Positions 14,066 to 21,786 are shown, numbered from the stretch's first letter. The stretch is 22,500 nucleotides of DNA from Symbiodinium natans (GCA_905221605.1 CAJNDS010002576.1:142501-165000), one strand, 5' to 3'. A program made the numbers and translations. Notes: generated by a model from the sequence alone, not told the origin.

Positions 14066-14142
14066 GGGTTTAGGGTCTAGGGTTTAGGGTTTAGGGTTTG
14101 GGGTTTAGGGTTTAGGGTTTAGGGTTTAGGGTTTAGGGTTCA
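14066..14142 (+). repeat. TTTAGGG array
   Basis: Ten G-strand units. C-strand CCCTAAA units at 13886-13944 lie to its left across about 120 bp of unique sequence. Confidence 0.9.
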
Positions 14143-14240
14143 GCACTCCGGGTCGAGCAGCTTTATGGTTAAGCTTTATTTACGCTCGGATATAACACCC
14201 ACCCACCCAGAGAATCCCACTACATTGAGAAAGCCAAAAA

Positions 14241-14475
14241 CGGCCAAATTCTGAAAATAAAGCGGCCAAATTCTGAAAATAAAGCGGCCAAATTCTGAAA
14301 ATAAAGCGGCCAAATTCTGAAAATAAAGCGGCCAACTTCTGAAATTCAATTAGCCTTTGGCCTGATTTTGGCTCATTCTGAAAATAAAGCGGCCAAATTC
14401 TGAAAATAAAGCGGCCAAATTCTGAAAATAAAGCGGCCAAATTCTAAAAATAAAAGCGGCCAAATTTTGAAACTA
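14241..14475. repeat. 22-bp AT-rich minisatellite
   Basis: Nine copies of CGGCCAAATTCTGAAAATAA+AG in two blocks: starts at 14241, 14263, 14285, 14307 and 14329, then 14390, 14412, 14434 and 14457. About 40 bp of diverged sequence separates the blocks. Base composition differs sharply from everything around it. The minus-strand frame of 86 codons (MAALFSEFGRF and repeats) is the translation of a non-multiple-of-three repeat and is not called a gene. Confidence 0.92.
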
Positions 14476-14505
14476 CAATTATGGTTTAAATATATATGGT
14501 AGAGA

Positions 14506-14600
14506 GGGTTTAGGGTGTAGGGTGTAGGGTTTAGGGTTTAGGGTTTAGGGTTTAGGGTTTAGGGTTTAGGGTTTAGGGGTTAGGGTTTAGGGTTTAGGGT
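14506..14600 (+). repeat. TTTAGGG array
   Basis: Thirteen G-strand units, two of them GTGTAGGG variants at the left end. It leads directly into the foldback at 14601. Confidence 0.92.
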
Positions 14601-14710
14601 AGTCATGAAAGTCTGGAGGGAGGAGGGGGTCATGAGGAGGGCACCTGAAGGCCTTCATGAGGCCCAAAGAGACCCCTTTACACCTTCCTTGGGTCTTTAT
14701 GACTCAGCTA
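14601..14710. mobile_element. degenerate foldback element
   Basis: AGTCATGAAAG at the left pairs imperfectly with CTTTATGACT at 14695-14704. Nested inside are GGGGTC/GACCCC and the 12-bp palindrome TGAAGGCCTTCA. Arm identity is about 70 percent, so this is the weakest foldback call. Confidence 0.4.
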
Positions 14711-14732
14711 CCCCCACAACCCAGATAAGGAT

Positions 14733-14846
14733 TGAGGTTTAGGGTTTAGGATTTAGGGTTTAGGAACCCTAAACCCTAGAACCCTAAACCCCAAACCCTA
14801 AACCCTAAACCCGAAACCCTAAACCCTAAACCCTAAGCCCCGGTCT
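14733..14846. repeat. head-to-head telomeric junction
   Basis: G-strand TTTAGGG units (14736-14763) meet C-strand CCCTAAA units (14766-14840) at TTTAGGAACCCTAAA with no intervening unique sequence. This is the arrangement expected of a telomere-telomere fusion, but small inverted interstitial arrays would look the same. Confidence 0.85.
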
Positions 14847-14962
14847 TAACACGCGGGCCTGCGACCATCCCTTTCCCGGACCCGGAAGCCCCAACAAACC
14901 CAGGGTTGAAGGTTTGCATCACGAGCGACTGTGGCAAGAAGAAGACAGCCTTAAGGATTGAG

Positions 14963-15268
14963 GTTTAGGGGTTTAGGGGTTTAGGGGTTTAGGGGTTTAG
15001 GGGGTTTAGGGGTTTAGGGGTTTAGGGGTTTAGGGGTTTAGGGGGTTTAGGGGTTTAGGGGTTTAGGGGTTTAGGGGTTTAGGGGTTTAGGGGCTTAGGG
15101 GCTTAGGGGTTTAAGGGTTTAGAGGTTTAGGGAGTTAAGGGGGTTTAGGGGGTTAGGGGGTTTGTAGGGTTTATAGGGTTTATAGGGTTTATAGGGTTTA
15201 TAGGGTTTATAGGGTTTATAGGGTTTATAGGGTTTATAGGGTTTATAGGGTTTAGGGTTTAGGGTTTT
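14963..15268 (+). repeat. TTTAGGGG octamer array followed by TTTATAGGG nonamer array
   Basis: About 17 units of TTTAGGGG (14963-15115, two with an extra G), degenerate transition units to 15160, then about ten perfect TTTATAGGG units (15165-15255), ending in ordinary TTTAGGG. Three register-changed variants are thus placed in separate homogeneous blocks. Confidence 0.93.
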
Positions 15269-15342
15269 TCGACCCCCCCTGCAAGGAAGAAGTTCCGAAA
15301 CCCTAATGCATGATGGTTTAAGGCTTTGGGGGTGAGGCTTCG

Positions 15343-15397
15343 GGGTTTAGGGTTTAGGGTTTAGGGTTTAGGGTTTAGGGTTTAGGGTTTAGGGTTC
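15343..15397 (+). repeat. TTTAGGG array
   Basis: Seven perfect G-strand units just 3' (minus sense) of the exon at 15408. Confidence 0.9.
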
Positions 15398-15407
15398 AGG
15401 CTTAAGA

Positions 15408-15533
15408 GCCTGGGGGTTTCTGGTCCTTGGCCCTCTGCTGTATGAGGCTGTGCTCGTCGCCACAGTTGCCCTCGCAGACCACCGGCGTAGCCTGCTCCGT
15501 GCCCAGGCTGCCGACAGCGATCGCCTTGTGAGG
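15408..15533 (-). CDS. well-supported exon, unknown protein
   Basis: CCCTGAG| near 15534-15535 is followed by EPHKAIAVGSLGTEQATPVV (when GAG is counted), then CEGNCGDEHSLIQQRAKDQK and PPG. Almost every third base is G or C. A CxxxC followed by charged helix-prone sequence. Arrays of TTTAGGG flank it within about 10 bp on each side (15343-15397 and 15548-15596). Not recognised. Confidence 0.65.
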
Positions 15534-15547
15534 CTCAGGGATGGGGC

Positions 15548-15596
15548 ATTAGGGTTTAGGGTTTAGGGTTTAGGGTTTAGGGTTTAGGGTTTAGGG
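15548..15596 (+). repeat. TTTAGGG array
   Basis: Seven perfect G-strand units immediately upstream (minus sense) of the exon at 15408. Confidence 0.9.
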
Positions 15597-15758
15597 AAGT
15601 GTAGGACCCAGGTTGTTTTGGTTTCATGAATAGCCCCAAAAGGAAACCCCACACATGCTCACCACCCGAAACCCGAAACACGCGTGCCGATTTGTGACCT
15701 GAACCCTAAACCCTAAACCCTCGACCCCCAACCCTCACCCCTAAACCCACAAACACTG

Positions 15759-15796
15759 CCCCCCCCCCAAAAAAAAAAAAAAAAAAAAATTTAAAA

Positions 15797-15835
<39 letters not shown>

Positions 15836-15865
15836 ACATTCAAAAAACAAAAAACAAAAAAAAAG
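15759..15865. repeat. poly-C, poly-A and AT microsatellite
   Basis: Nine Cs, a long A run broken by TTT, 14-15 AT units to 15832, then further A-rich sequence. No gene. Confidence 0.9.
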
Positions 15866-15905
15866 GCACGCCTCGGGATGGAACTCTGAGAAGCGTTTGT
15901 AGGCT

Positions 15906-16050
15906 TCAGGGTTTAGAGTTTAGGGGTTTGGGGCTTAGGGTTTAGGATTTAGGTTAGTGTCCCTAAACCCTAAACCCTAAACCCTAACCCCTAAACCCTA
16001 AACCCTAAACCCTAAACCCTAAACCCTAAACCCTAAACCCTAAACCCTGA
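15906..16050. repeat. second head-to-head telomeric junction
   Basis: Degenerate G-strand units (GGGTTTAGAGTTTAGGGG to about 15953) meet a C-strand array (15960-16048, about 13 units) across the short spacer TTAGTGT. Orientation is again TTTAGGG towards CCCTAAA. Confidence 0.75.
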
Positions 16051-16079
16051 CATGCTTGAAGCCCCGAATCCTTGCTTGA

Positions 16080-16455
16080 CCCCTGCAAACCCTAAACCCT
16101 TCCGCCCCTACACCCCTATGACCCAGAAAATCGTCACCTAAGGCCCGAAGACACTAGGACTATTTAAACCCTTAACCCCGTAACCCCTAAGATTCACCTA
16201 AACCCTGGCACCCCCTTAAACCCTCAACCCGTAACCCCAGAACCCTAGAACCCAGTCACCCCGAAGACTTAAACCCTAGAACGCTTGAACCCCTAAGCCC
16301 TCAGCTACCCCAAACCCCAAACCCTCAACCCTAAACCCTTGAAGACCTTGAAGCCCTTGAAGCCCTTGAGCCCCTTGAACCCCTTGAACCTCTTGAACCT
16401 CTTGAACATCTTGAACTCTGAACTGCTTGAACCGCTTGAACCCCCTGAGCCCCGG
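16080..16455. repeat. degenerate C-rich sequence and 9-bp CTTGAACCC repeat
   Basis: 16080-16330 is diverged CCCTAAACCC-like sequence with no exon seen. 16332-16445 is a tandem nonamer, CTTGAAGCC, then CTTGAACCC or CTTGAACCT, about 12 units. A nonamer keeps frame, but translation gives only simple repeats. Confidence 0.75.
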
Positions 16456-16474
16456 GTTTAGATTTTAGGGTCTA

Positions 16475-16630
16475 GGGTCTAGGGTCTAGGGTTTAGGGTT
16501 TAGGGTTTAGGGTTTAGGGTTTAGGGTTTAGGGTTTAGGGTTTAGGGTTGAGGGTTGAGGGTTGAGGGTTGAGGGTTTAGGGTTTAGGGTTTAGGGTTTA
16601 GGGTTTAGGGTTTAGGGTTTAGGGTTTAGG
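16475..16630 (+). repeat. TTTAGGG array with central TTGAGGG block
   Basis: Three TCTAGGG, nine TTTAGGG, four TTGAGGG (about 16546-16573), then eight TTTAGGG. Same sandwich architecture as 6553-6716. Confidence 0.93.
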
Positions 16631-16639
16631 CCCCGCGAA

Positions 16640-16770
16640 CCCCTTGAGACCCCTGAGTCGCTGGCCGCTGCCAGGGAGGCGCGGAGGACGGCGGCCATCA
16701 TCCCCAGCTGCGGTGGTTGGGGAACGGTTCGGTGCAGGCGGAACTTGAGTTCGACAAGCACGTGCAAGAG
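16640..16770. CDS. exon-like island, strand unresolved
   Basis: The plus strand, after CATCCCCAG|, reads LRWLGNGSVQAELEFDKHVQ followed by EL and stops being unique at TTAGGG. The minus strand is open for more than 40 codons (LLHVLVELKFRLHRTVPQPP and MMAAVLRASLAAASDSG). Both have good third-position GC. The plus reading has a natural charged helix and an acceptor; the minus reading is longer and matches the prevailing strand. Confidence 0.4.
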
Positions 16771-16773
16771 CTT

Positions 16774-16905
16774 AGGGTTTAGGGTTTAGGGTTTAGGGTT
16801 AGGGCTTAGGGTTTAGGGTTTAGGGTTTAGGGTTTAGGGTTTAGGGTTTAGGGTTTAGGGTTTAGGGTTTAGGGTTTAGGGTTTAGGGTTTAGGGTTGAG
16901 GGCGT
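16774..16905 (+). repeat. TTTAGGG array
   Basis: About eighteen G-strand units, nearly perfect apart from TTAGGGC near the start. Confidence 0.93.
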
Positions 16906-16965
16906 AAGACCGAGCTCAGAGTTGCCCATATAAGGGATACTTCACCCAGAGCAACGGGTTTTATA

Positions 16966-17080
16966 GCTAGGCTGCCCAGTAACCTAGGCTTAAAAATGGC
17001 GCCCATTTTTGCTTAAAGGGGTTTACAAGGGAGCCTAAACCCCCCAAAAAGGGAATAAGGATACTACTGGGCATCCTAGA
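16966..17080. mobile_element. foldback (MITE-like) element with nested hairpins
   Basis: Arms GCTAGGCTGCCCAGTA (16966-16981) and its complement at 17065-17080 match at 14 of 16. Inside are two perfect 8-bp stems: AAAAATGG/CCATTTTT with a 3-nt loop (16992-17010), and GGGGTTTA/TAAACCCC (17018-17043). Non-coding. Confidence 0.6.
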
Positions 17081-17189
17081 TAGGAGTTCTTAGCCCAGGC
17101 TTGCTAAACATCCGCAGCCCTAAGCCCCACACCCAGAAACCTAAACCATCCCAAGCCCCAGACGCATAAACATCCGAATCCCATGAACA

Positions 17190-17252
17190 CCTAGCCCTAA
17201 ACCCCAAACCCCAAACCCCAAACCCCAAACCCTAAACCCTAAACCCTAAACC
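17190..17252 (-). repeat. CCCCAAA/CCCTAAA array
   Basis: Five CCCCAAA units then four CCCTAAA units. The unique segments 17253-17340 and 17420-17720 beside it include open stretches on both strands. The best is plus SLKNGLMIRWIAAAKELKLV after CTCGCAG| at about 17500. I cannot choose between strands. Confidence 0.8.
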
Positions 17253-17727
17253 CTTTTCCCAAGAAGAGCCCCTCATTCAGAGCAACCTCGCCTTCATCTC
17301 AACACAGCCGTAAACTCCATATCGAAATCTGTCAAAGGCTTTGGGCTTCGAGCTTAGGTTGAGGATTTAGGGTTTAAGGTTCAGGGTTTAAAGAGAAGGG
17401 GGAAGGGTATCTAGGGTTTAGGGTTTAGGGAGGAGGGCTTCCCTCACTCAGCATAACCCCACGGGAGAGGACTGGGAGCCTGCGCCCTGTGTATTCTCGC
17501 AGTCTGAAGAACGGGCTCATGATACGTTGGATTGCTGCTGCTAAGGAACTTAAGCTGGTTTAGGGCTTTAGGATGCAGGATTTAGGGTTTAGGGTGTGCC
17601 CGGGCAGGGCGCGAGTGTAGTGTGAAGACGTGCCCACCCCAAGGCCACCCAATCACAACCCGCAGCGAGCCAAACCGAGGCCAGCCCAAACCCAGCCGAA
17701 GCCATTCCAACTTCGCATGTCAATCAT

Positions 17728-17800
17728 GTTTAGGGTTTAGGGTTTAGGGTTTAGGGTTTAGGGTTTAGGGTTTAGGGTTTAGGGTTTAGGGTTTAGGGTG
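17728..17800 (+). repeat. TTTAGGG array
   Basis: Ten perfect G-strand units. Confidence 0.93.
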
Positions 17801-18300
17801 CTTCGGAAACGTAGGAGGCACTTTTGGGACGTCGGGGTGCTTGGGTCACTCCGGACTTTTGCTTTTGGTAAACCTTTTTGACCAACTTTTGGCGAACTTT
17901 CCTTGGTTGCTCTTTATAACCCCCCCCATGTAAGAGTTGAACCTTTAGCTCCCTTAAGCTGAACTTAGAGGAACCCCAAGACTTATGAAGTGATATGAAG
18001 TAGGGTTTAGATTTCTTGTGTTCCCAAAAGGACACCAAATATATACACTCACCAAAATTAAAAAGGAACCTTATATACACTCACCAAAAGCAGAAATATA
18101 TACCCTGCTTCATATGAGTTGTTGCAAAAGTCCCACCTCGTTTCGGGGCACTTGAGAGAACACGCACAGTGGGGAAATCTTGGGCCACTTCGGGTTGGCG
18201 TTTGGGTCACTTGGGACACTGTGGCAAACTGGTTGGGCAACTACTGAAAAGCTGGAACCTGCTTCTTTGGACCTCTTGGTGCGGATACCCCCCAACCTTC
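17800..18300. repeat. degenerate GGGTCACTT-type repeat and a duplicated TATATACACTCACCAAAA
   Basis: Motifs such as TTGGGTCACT, TTGGGCCACTTCGGG and TTGGGCAACT recur irregularly at 17817-17880 and 18165-18250. TATATACACTCACCAAAA occurs at about 18038 and 18071. Open frames on both strands (60-135 codons) cross these repeats and have no recognisable domain, so no gene is called. Confidence 0.5.
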
Positions 18301-18660
18301 AACGGCCGACAGGGGTCAAGGACCTTCCAGAGCCGATATGTGCCAGTCCTCCAAGCAGCCTTTCAGGGGCCTCCGGATTTTCCCCAAAAACAAACACGCA
18401 ATTTTTTAGCATCGCCGTGCTATCAGAGGTCTGCAGAGCCTGCCATGGTCTCGCTGAGCGCTCGACTGCGCCCCGCCTACTCAACGGAGGTGAGAGCGGT
18501 GGCGGGCGGGTTTAGGGTTGCAGTAGCAGAATGCGAATGTACAGCACAGAGTCCTGGTGATGGTAACCTAGTTTAAGTTCCTTAACCGCAAGTCAGCGAA
18601 AAGAGGGATTCGGAGTCCATCCTTTCAGGATGGACACCGGGCCAGCAGGTTTCTGCAAGC
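18300..18660. other. unique region, possible plus-strand exon
   Basis: The plus strand reads SIAVLSEVCRACHGLAERST followed by APRLLNG, or in another frame AMVSLSARLRPAYSTE, up to GGAG|GTGAGAG, a good donor at about 18488. A 9-bp perfect stem GTCCATCCT/AGGATGGAC with a TTC loop lies at 18616-18636. No firm gene. Confidence 0.3.
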
Positions 18661-18764
18661 ATTTGGAAGGCGGAGCGTTTTTTTGGGCTTAAGGGCTAGG
18701 GTTTAGGGCTGAAGGTTTCGGGCTAAGGGTTTGGGGTAGAGGGTTTAGGGTTGGGGGTTTCGGA

Positions 18765-18838
18765 ATGAAGTTCCTGCACGAAGGTGCAAACAGTGAATGC
18801 AATCGAGCCTCGAGCCTGTCAAGGGTTGACATGGTTCC
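18765..18838 (-). CDS. short exon or N-terminus
   Basis: The minus strand reads MSTLDRLEARLHSLFAPSCR followed by NFIP from an ATG at about 18824, and is open upstream to the array. LDRLEARLHSLF is an amphipathic helix. Because the exon at 18945 ends in a stop about 120 bp upstream, this could be the first exon of a separate downstream gene; GTGCAG within it could be a donor. Confidence 0.42.
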
Positions 18839-18842
18839 CGTG

Positions 18843-18924
18843 GCCCTAAACCCTAAACCCTAAACCCTAAACCCTAAACCCTAAACCCTAAACCCTAAAC
18901 CCTAAACCCTAAACCCTAAACCCA
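18843..18924 (-). repeat. CCCTAAA array
   Basis: Eleven to twelve perfect C-strand units between the stop of the membrane-protein exon and the next coding island. Confidence 0.93.
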
Positions 18925-18944
18925 TTCCTGTAGTAATGAACGCA

Positions 18945-19532
18945 TCAAAACTGTACCCTATGCAGGCTCGCAGAATCTTCCGAGGCAGCTTCTTCCTGCC
19001 CATTCGACAAGTTAACGCATTCTTGGGCAGGATCTTCCGCCCAATGATCATCGAGTTCTTCGACCGGGTGTATCCATTGCTCTGTGACAGTGTCTTTGAC
19101 ACGCGGGTAGCACGAAAGCACGAGGGACGAAAGCGTAGCATAGCCTAAGGCAAGGAACACCGGCTTACAGACAAAATCTTGAAACACACTCATGCCGGTA
19201 CTCTCAAGCCATTTGGCGGCATCTGCCGCAGCCACGTTGGCAAGAAAGCAGACGGTGTAGAGAATGGAGAAGCAGACAATCACCAGCCAAAGGAGCCAGA
19301 AGACTCGTTGCCTCCAGCGCCACCAGAGCATCTGCCTGCATATGGGTTTCCCAAACAACGTGTCGGCCCTCGTAGCTCTACTAGACCCAGCATACAATAA
19401 GGATTCGAGAAGCCTTTTGAAAACACGGGAGGGTGGATGGGCCACACAAGGAAGGTGCAACGGGAACTGCGAACCGCCGTCTAGCAATGAAAGCCTGTCT
19501 GCCGGCGCCTTACTCGGGCCTTTCTCAGGTTG
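18945..19532 (-). CDS. membrane-protein exon, polycystin-1/PKD-REJ-like
   Basis: The largest credible coding exon here. The minus strand is open for about 195 codons, ending in TGA at 18945-18947. A basic juxtamembrane stretch (RATRADTLFGKPICRQ) leads to WWRWRQRVFWLLWLVIVCFS and ILYTVCFLANV (first helix), a short loop AAADAAKWLESTGMSVFQDF, a second helix VFLALGYATLSSLVLS, and an acidic tail. The WW...FW-x-LWL helix, the KWL-x-S-x-x-x-S-x-FQDF loop and the next helix follow the order seen between transmembrane helices 2 and 3 of polycystin-1/REJ-type proteins (WL...S..QS...P). These are multi-pass channel-like proteins, and dinoflagellates have many. The call rests on remembered family pattern. 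The true exon may stop before TGA. The 5' boundary may be CCTGAG| near 19527. Confidence 0.55.
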   Translation of the reverse strand, partial: QPEKGPSKAPADRLSLLDGGSQFPLHLPCVAHPPSRVFKRLLESLLYAGSSRATRADTLFGKPICRQMLWWRWRQRVFWLLWLVIVCFSILYTVCFLANVAAADAAKWLESTGMSVFQDFVCKPVFLALGYATLSSLVLSCYPRVKDTVTEQWIHPVEELDDHWAEDPAQECVNLSNGQEEAASEDSASLHRVQF

Positions 19533-19589
19533 AAATTTTCAAGCCCTGAGTTGTATTGGGAACCGGATATGATCCTTCCAACAGGATAA

Positions 19590-19690
19590 AAACAAATATG
19601 CATGTATACATACATGCATATACATCTACATATGTGTATATATATATATGGAGATATGTATATGCATGCATATATGTATATAACGGAATC
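19590..19690. repeat. AT-rich palindromic tract
   Basis: ATGCATGTATACATACATGC and TATATGCATGCATATA-type palindromes around a TA run. Open frames on both strands translate this. Unique flanks (19533-19589 and 19691-19730) show nothing. 19735-19815 is diverged TTTAGGG-like. Confidence 0.85.
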
Positions 19691-19815
19691 CCTGAAGAAA
19701 CGGAACCCAACCTACTCTATTTTGGCCCATATGGTTTAGGGTTTTTAGGGTTTAGCGTTTAGGGTTCAGTGTTTAGGTTTCAGTGTTTTTGATTTAGGAT
19801 TGAGGGTTGAGGACC

Positions 19816-20105
19816 CATGAGGACCCGTAGTCTTTCATTTGAATCCTGTACCCGGCCTCCCCCCGTCCCTCCACATAGTCATTTTCAAGAATAGTACGTA
19901 TGTGAAGAGAAGGTGATAAGCTGGACTTCAACCCGAAACCCTAAACCCTAAACCCTAATCCCTAAACCCTAAACCCGGATATTCCCGGAGAGTGGGTTTA
20001 GGGTTTCGGGTTTAGGGTTTAGGGTTAAGGGTTAAGGGTTAAGGGTTTAGGGTTAAGGGTTTCGGGTTTTAGGGTTTAGGGTTTAGGGTTTAGGGTTTAG
20101 GGTTC
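19816..20105. repeat. C-strand then G-strand telomeric arrays
   Basis: Unique sequence without visible exon to 19930, then CCCTAAA units (19934-19975), a 20-bp unique spacer CGGATATTCCCGGAGAGTG, then TTTAGGG, TTAAGGG and TTTCGGG units (19995-20104). Here the arrays diverge from each other (CCCTAAA then TTTAGGG), opposite to the junction at 14763. Confidence 0.8.
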
Positions 20106-20182
20106 AGCATCTCAAGATCAAGCATTCACTGGTCAAACTCACTACTCTGGCATCGAAAATCTACCCACCCACCCTTTGGATC

Positions 20183-20294
20183 CCGCAACATAGGAACATG
20201 TCATAGTTTGATTTATCAAAAGAGCGGCGTTGTCGACCCCGCAACGTAGGAAAATATCATAGTTTTCTTTGTCAAAAGAATGAAGTTGTCGACC
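20183..20294. repeat. two tandem copies of a 56-bp unit
   Basis: 20183-20238 and 20239-20294 both start CCGCAAC.TAGGAA, contain ATCATAGTTT-like and TCAAAAG motifs, and end GTTGTCGACC. Roughly 80 percent identical. Confidence 0.88.
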
Positions 20295-20384
20295 TTAATT
20301 TGTCTCAGGACAAATCATGTCTAAAACAGAACCAGAACCGACAAACATTCGCCTGAACCCAGGGCCCAAACCAGGCAGCCCTGC

Positions 20385-20453
20385 TGGGCGTGGGGTAGGG
20401 GGGCGGGGGCGAGAGGGGAGCGGGGGCGGGCGGGGTGGCGGGGGAGGGGGGCA
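20385..20453 (+). repeat. G-run tract with quadruplex potential
   Basis: At least ten runs of three or more Gs in about 65 bp separated by one to three bases, immediately before the minisatellite at 20455. Confidence 0.8.
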
Positions 20454-20454
20454 A

Positions 20455-20785
20455 AACGCCCACGAACCAAGCAAAAATGATGCAAAAACACCCACGAACC
20501 AGGCAAGACCCCGCGAAGCAGGCAAATTTGCCAGGCAAAAATGCCCAAGAGCTAGGCAGCAAAAATCACGCAAGAATGCCCACCAACCAGGCAGATGCCC
20601 ACGAACCAGGCAGCAAAAATTATGCAAAAATGCCTATGAACCAGGCAAATGGCCAGGAAGCAGGCACATTTGTCAGGCAAAAATGCCCACGCACCAGGCA
20701 AATGCCCACGAACCAGGCAAAAACGATACAAAAATGCCCACGAACAGGCAAAAATGAGTCAAATTTGCCTGAAATTTTGCCGCCC
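20455..20785. repeat. GCCCACGAACCAGGCAAAAATG minisatellite
   Basis: Degenerate tandem and nested units around ACGAACCAGGCAAAAATG, with longer variants that insert ATTATGCAAAAATGCC or ATTTGCCAGGC. All frames stay open on both strands for 60-146 codons because the unit lacks stops in most registers. The resulting peptides (NAHEPGKND, FVGVFASF) are low-complexity. I treat it as non-coding unless transcripts show otherwise. Confidence 0.82.
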
Positions 20786-20822
20786 ACTGGGGTCATTAAG
20801 GTTTAAATACATAAGGAAAGAG

Positions 20823-20992
20823 AGGTTTAGGGTTTAGGGTTGAAGGTTTGGGGTTTGGGGTTTGGGGTTTAGGGTTTAGGCTTTAGGGTTTTTGGGGTTT
20901 AGGCTTTAGGCTTTAGGCTTTAGGCTTCAGGCTTTAGGCTTCAGGCTTTAGGCTTTAGGCTTTCGGCTTTAGGGTTTAGGCTTTAGGGTTTG
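20823..20992 (+). repeat. TTTAGGG then TTTAGGC array
   Basis: A few TTTAGGG/TTTGGGG units followed by about a dozen TTTAGGC and TTCAGGC heptamers (20908-20975), a G-to-C variant kept in one block. Confidence 0.88.
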
Positions 20993-20994
20993 GG

Positions 20995-21062
20995 GCCCTG
21001 GGGGCCGCGCTGCCGACCTTTAGGCTTCGACCCCGGCTTTTCCTTGGGGTTCCAGTTCCCCA
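20995..21062 (-). CDS. basic exon of the polycystin-like gene
   Basis: The minus strand reads GNWNPKEKPGSKPKGRQRGP followed by Q. Lys/Arg/Gly/Pro-rich, suiting a cytoplasmic linker between membrane segments. It lies between the exons at 21238 and 18945 in transcription order. Splice ends are blurred by telomere-like sequence: CGGGCTTGGGG precedes it, and a similar CGGGGCTTGGGG follows the exon at 21238. Confidence 0.52.
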
Positions 21063-21065
21063 AGC

Positions 21066-21236
21066 CCGAAACCCGAAACCCGAAACCCTAAACCCTAAAC
21101 CCTAAACCCTAAACCCTAAACCCTACACCTAGAACCCTAAGACCCTAAAACCCTCAACCCTAAAACCCTCAACTAAACCCTACACCCTACACCCCAAGCC
21201 CCGAACCCTAAACCCTAAACCCCAAACCCCAAGCCC
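21066..21236 (-). repeat. CCCTAAA/CCCGAAA/CCCTACA array
   Basis: C-strand units with several variants, filling the putative intron between the exons at 20995 and 21238. Confidence 0.85.
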
Positions 21237-21237
21237 C

Positions 21238-21322
21238 GATCCCATCGCTGCCTGGACTTCATCTCCGGACTCCACTGGTCGCGGACGAGCAGCCGGCGCC
21301 TCTGGATGAGCGCCAGGATCAC
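21238..21322 (-). CDS. exon of the polycystin-like gene, end of a helix plus cytoplasmic arm
   Basis: A CTTGTCAG| acceptor (CAG at 21323-21325) precedes VILALIQRRRLLVRDQWSPE followed by MKSRQRWD. Hydrophobic VILALI followed by QRRR is the cytoplasmic end of a transmembrane helix. The pattern of helix, QRR and a Trp-containing charged arm fits the segment after the first transmembrane helix of PKD-REJ-like proteins. Joined in phase 0 to the exon at 22057 it completes a helix (LSACAGD plus VILALIQ). Confidence 0.7.
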
Positions 21323-21364
21323 CTGACAAGCGCGATCTTGTTTGGGTTGAGGAGCTGAGAGCTT

Positions 21365-21570
21365 AGGCTTGGTTTCGAGTTTAGGGTTTAGGGTTTAGGG
21401 TTTAGGGTTTAGGGTTCAGGGTTTAGGGTTTAGGGCTTGGGGATTGGGGTTTGGGGTTTAGGGTTTAGGGTTTAGGGTTTAGGGTTTGGAGGAGTTCGGA
21501 ATCAGGGGCTGAGAGTTTTGGATTTAGGGTTTAGGCTCTAGGGCTTAGGGCTTAGGGTTTAGGGTTGGAG
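21365..21570 (+). repeat. TTTAGGG array, part degenerate
   Basis: Nine TTTAGGG units (21380-21435), TTTGGGG variants, five more perfect units, then CTTAGGG-type decay. Confidence 0.88.
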
Positions 21571-21610
21571 TTCGGGCTGGCGGGTTTCACGGCCGCAGGG
21601 TTTTAGGGTT

Positions 21611-21683
21611 CGAGGGTTAGGCCATGGGGTCCCTCCTCGTGGGGGTTGTTCAACAACTCCCCGTTTGCAGGGCCTGTTTTATT
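21611..21683 (-). CDS. possible exon
   Basis: AAACAG| precedes PANGELLNNPHEEGPHG on the minus strand. Hydrophilic. If the exons at 22057 and 21238 splice directly, this one is skipped or false. A 13-bp palindrome GTTGTTCAACAAC lies inside. Confidence 0.32.
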
Positions 21684-21786
21684 GCAAGCAAGGGTTTAGG
21701 GTTGAGGGTTTCGGGCTTAGGGCTTAGGGCTTAGGGCTTAGGCCTTAGGGTTTGGGGCTTTAGGGTATAGAAGTTGGGACTCGCAC

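Noticed and set aside
14180-14440. 86-codon protein with FGRFIFRIWPLYFQN repeats
   Set aside because: The 22-bp unit is not a multiple of three and the frame simply cycles through the repeat; no start context or splice sites.
14241-14475. CRISPR-like array
   Set aside because: Copies are contiguous with no unique spacers, and the context is eukaryotic.
18038-18090. Foldback element from the repeated TATATACACTCACCAAAA
   Set aside because: The two copies are direct, not inverted, and no boundaries can be found.
18936-19148. 70-codon plus-strand frame
   Set aside because: It is antisense to the strongly supported membrane-protein exon.
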